Shown here one piece after another: positions 5,884 to 6,657 of a stretch of 6,657 nucleotides of DNA (position 1 is the first letter of the stretch; each line of letters begins with the position of its first letter). Source of the DNA: Bacillota bacterium (GTDB lineage Bacteria; Bacillota; Clostridia; Peptostreptococcales; Anaerovoracaceae); NCBI GenBank assembly GCA_029219125.1, contig JAQXSU010000066.1, positions 1-6,657 of the forward strand. Reading direction: 5' to 3'. A model generated the notes under the pieces. The model was given only the letters and a program-made list of their open reading frames with translations. It was not told where the DNA came from and searched no databases. The position numbers and the translations under genes were made by a program.

Positions 5884-5913
5884 TAGTATGGACAGAAAAG
5901 CATAGTTTCATAC
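5884..5913 (-). promoter_or_regulatory. Forespore sigma-F/sigma-G-type promoter of the SpoIIQ-like gene
   Basis: On the minus strand, GTATG (5913-5909) is followed after exactly 15 bp by GTCCATACTA (5893-5884). This fits the sigma-F pattern GHATR-N15-GGNNANAMTR with one mismatch in the -10 element. Read as sigma-G, GTATG-N18-CATACTA fits GHATR-N18-CATWHTA completely. Transcription would begin near 5877, only a few bases ahead of the ribosome binding site, so the leader is very short. I see no sigma-A promoter of comparable quality on this strand. B. subtilis spoIIQ is a forespore (sigma-F) gene, so the promoter and the protein call support each other. The match was found by eye against remembered consensus sequences. 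Confidence 0.65.
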
Positions 5914-5923
5914 AAAAGGAAGC

Positions 5924-5952
5924 TTGTAAAAAATCATAACAGATGGTAGAAT
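5924..5952 (+). promoter_or_regulatory. Sigma-A-type promoter of the aminotransferase gene
   Basis: The -35 box TTGTAA (5924-5929) is separated by 17 bp from the -10 box TAGAAT (5947-5952), close to TTGACA and TATAAT. Transcription would start near 5959 and leave a leader of about 58 bases before ATG 6017. It lies back to back with the forespore promoter of the divergent gene, with 10 bp between the two -35 elements. Confidence 0.72.
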
Positions 5953-6005
5953 AGAACCATTATTTCAGAGAATGTGAGAAAAGAAATAAAATCTCAAACA
6001 AATAC

Positions 6006-6011
6006 AGGAGG
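6006..6011 (+). promoter_or_regulatory. Ribosome binding site of the aminotransferase gene
   Basis: AGGAGG is a perfect core Shine-Dalgarno sequence, five bases before the ATG at 6017, and it fixes that start. No other start codon nearby has such a site. Confidence 0.88.
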
Positions 6012-6016
6012 CAGCA

Positions 6017-6657
6017 ATGTCAGATTTTATTTTCGCGGCTCCGCAGGGACGTAAAATTCCAAAGGAAGACAAGAACTTCGGCATCAATAACCGCGCCAAG
6101 GCCATGATTGCAGAAAAAGGAAAAGAGCATGTGGTCAACGCCACACTGGGCGTACTTCTGGATGACGAGGGCAAACTGGTGGTGCTTTCTTCCGTCAATG
6201 ACGTATTTCAGAGTCTGAAACCGGAGGAATTTGCGGAATACGCACCGATCTCCGGCACACCGGGTTTTCGTGAGGCAGTGAAGAAGGATGCCTTCGGCAG
6301 CTTCGTGCCGATCCGTTATACCGAAGCGGTAGCCACGCCGGGAGGAACCGGAGCCATCCACAGTACCATTGTCAATTACTCGGAAGAGGGAGATAAGGTT
6401 CTGCTGACCGACTGGTACTGGGGACCTTATGGAACCATTGCAGGAGAACTGGGCAGATCCATCGATACCTTCTGCCTTTTCGATGAAAACAGAGGGTTTA
6501 ACAGCGGGGATTTTCGCCGCAAGGTAGAGGAACTTCTCACAGTGCAGGATCGTCTGGTGATCATCCTGAATACGCCGGCCCATAACCCGACCGGATACTC
6601 CCTCACCGATGCAGACTGGAAACAGGTGGTGGAAGTCCTGAACAGCCAGCCGCAGGA
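6017..6657 (+). CDS. Class I/II pyridoxal-phosphate aminotransferase (partial, 3' end outside the window)
   Basis: The first 213 codons of a fold-type I PLP enzyme, open to the window edge with no stop. Such enzymes move amino groups between amino acids and 2-oxo acids. The motif ATPGGTGA (106-113) is the PLP-phosphate loop. DWYWGPY (132-138) supplies the aromatic residue that stacks on the cofactor ring. ILNTPAHNPTG (183-193) is the conserved NPxxNPTG region, whose Asn190 contacts the PLP O3'. The N-terminal INNRAKAM and NATLGVLLDD stretches resemble clostridial aspartate/aromatic aminotransferases of roughly 400-430 residues, so about half is seen. The Schiff-base lysine and the substrate-carboxylate arginine lie downstream of the window. 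Substrate choice (aspartate, aromatic or other) cannot be decided here. The gene has its own sigma-A-like promoter and a perfect ribosome binding site, so it is independent of the ecf-trmB cluster. Confidence 0.9.
   Translation, partial: MSDFIFAAPQGRKIPKEDKNFGINNRAKAMIAEKGKEHVVNATLGVLLDDEGKLVVLSSVNDVFQSLKPEEFAEYAPISGTPGFREAVKKDAFGSFVPIRYTEAVATPGGTGAIHSTIVNYSEEGDKVLLTDWYWGPYGTIAGELGRSIDTFCLFDENRGFNSGDFRRKVEELLTVQDRLVIILNTPAHNPTGYSLTDADWKQVVEVLNSQPQ

Noticed and set aside
5879..5938. Direct repeat AATCATA at 5879-5885 and 5932-5938 as a possible operator
   Set aside because: It is only seven bases, AT-rich and 46 bp apart, which is easily due to chance in an intergenic region.
5907..5941. Sigma-A-like boxes on the minus strand upstream of the SpoIIQ-like gene (TTTACA, 17 bp, AACTAT)
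   Set aside because: The -10 box matches only three of six positions, while the forespore-type promoter nearby is a far better fit.
6020..6583. Minus-strand open frame of 187 codons within the aminotransferase
   Set aside because: It is antisense to a region with clear PLP-enzyme motifs, with no ribosome binding site, promoter or recognisable domain of its own.

Overview
The window looks like chromosomal DNA from a spore-forming clostridium (Firmicutes, class Clostridia). This rests on the Gram-positive AGGAGG-type ribosome binding sites, housekeeping-type promoters, the group II ECF transporter module typical of Firmicutes, and a SpoIIQ-like M23 protein behind a promoter of the forespore sigma-F/sigma-G type. 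By eye the base composition is close to half G+C. I cannot name a species. I see no mobile element, CRISPR array, rRNA or tRNA.

Layout. Positions 1-138 are the last 45 codons of tuf (EF-Tu), closed by a perfect hairpin terminator (181-206). A sigma-A-like promoter (224-252) starts a tightly packed plus-strand cluster: a YwaF/TMEM164-family membrane protein (321-1187), an AroD-family protein with a damaged active site (1184-1888), the ECF ATPases EcfA1 (1918-2763) and EcfA2 (2748-3617), the ECF transmembrane protein EcfT (3614-4414), and the tRNA m7G46 methyltransferase TrmB (4429-5103). Three of the junctions overlap and the other two gaps are 29 and 14 bp, so one polycistronic message is likely. 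A hairpin at 5089-5144 can terminate transcription from both sides. The minus strand then carries the SpoIIQ-like protein (5862 down to 5164). From a divergent intergenic region a plus-strand class I/II aminotransferase starts at 6017 and runs off the window.

How the genes work together. EcfA1, EcfA2 and EcfT form the shared energising module of ECF vitamin/micronutrient importers. No substrate-binding S component is present, so these must be encoded elsewhere. TrmB is a housekeeping tRNA modification enzyme that appears simply to share the transcript. The two genes at the head of the cluster are the least understood. The YwaF-like protein carries a conserved-looking Cys/His pair. The AroD-like protein keeps the (beta/alpha)8 dehydroquinase framework, but lacks the Schiff-base lysine and other catalytic residues and so probably does not do standard shikimate chemistry.

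The most interesting points are that AroD-like probable pseudoenzyme, its pairing with the YwaF-like protein in front of an ECF module, and the close match to a forespore promoter upstream of the SpoIIQ-like gene. I found nothing that I would call a clearly new biological system.
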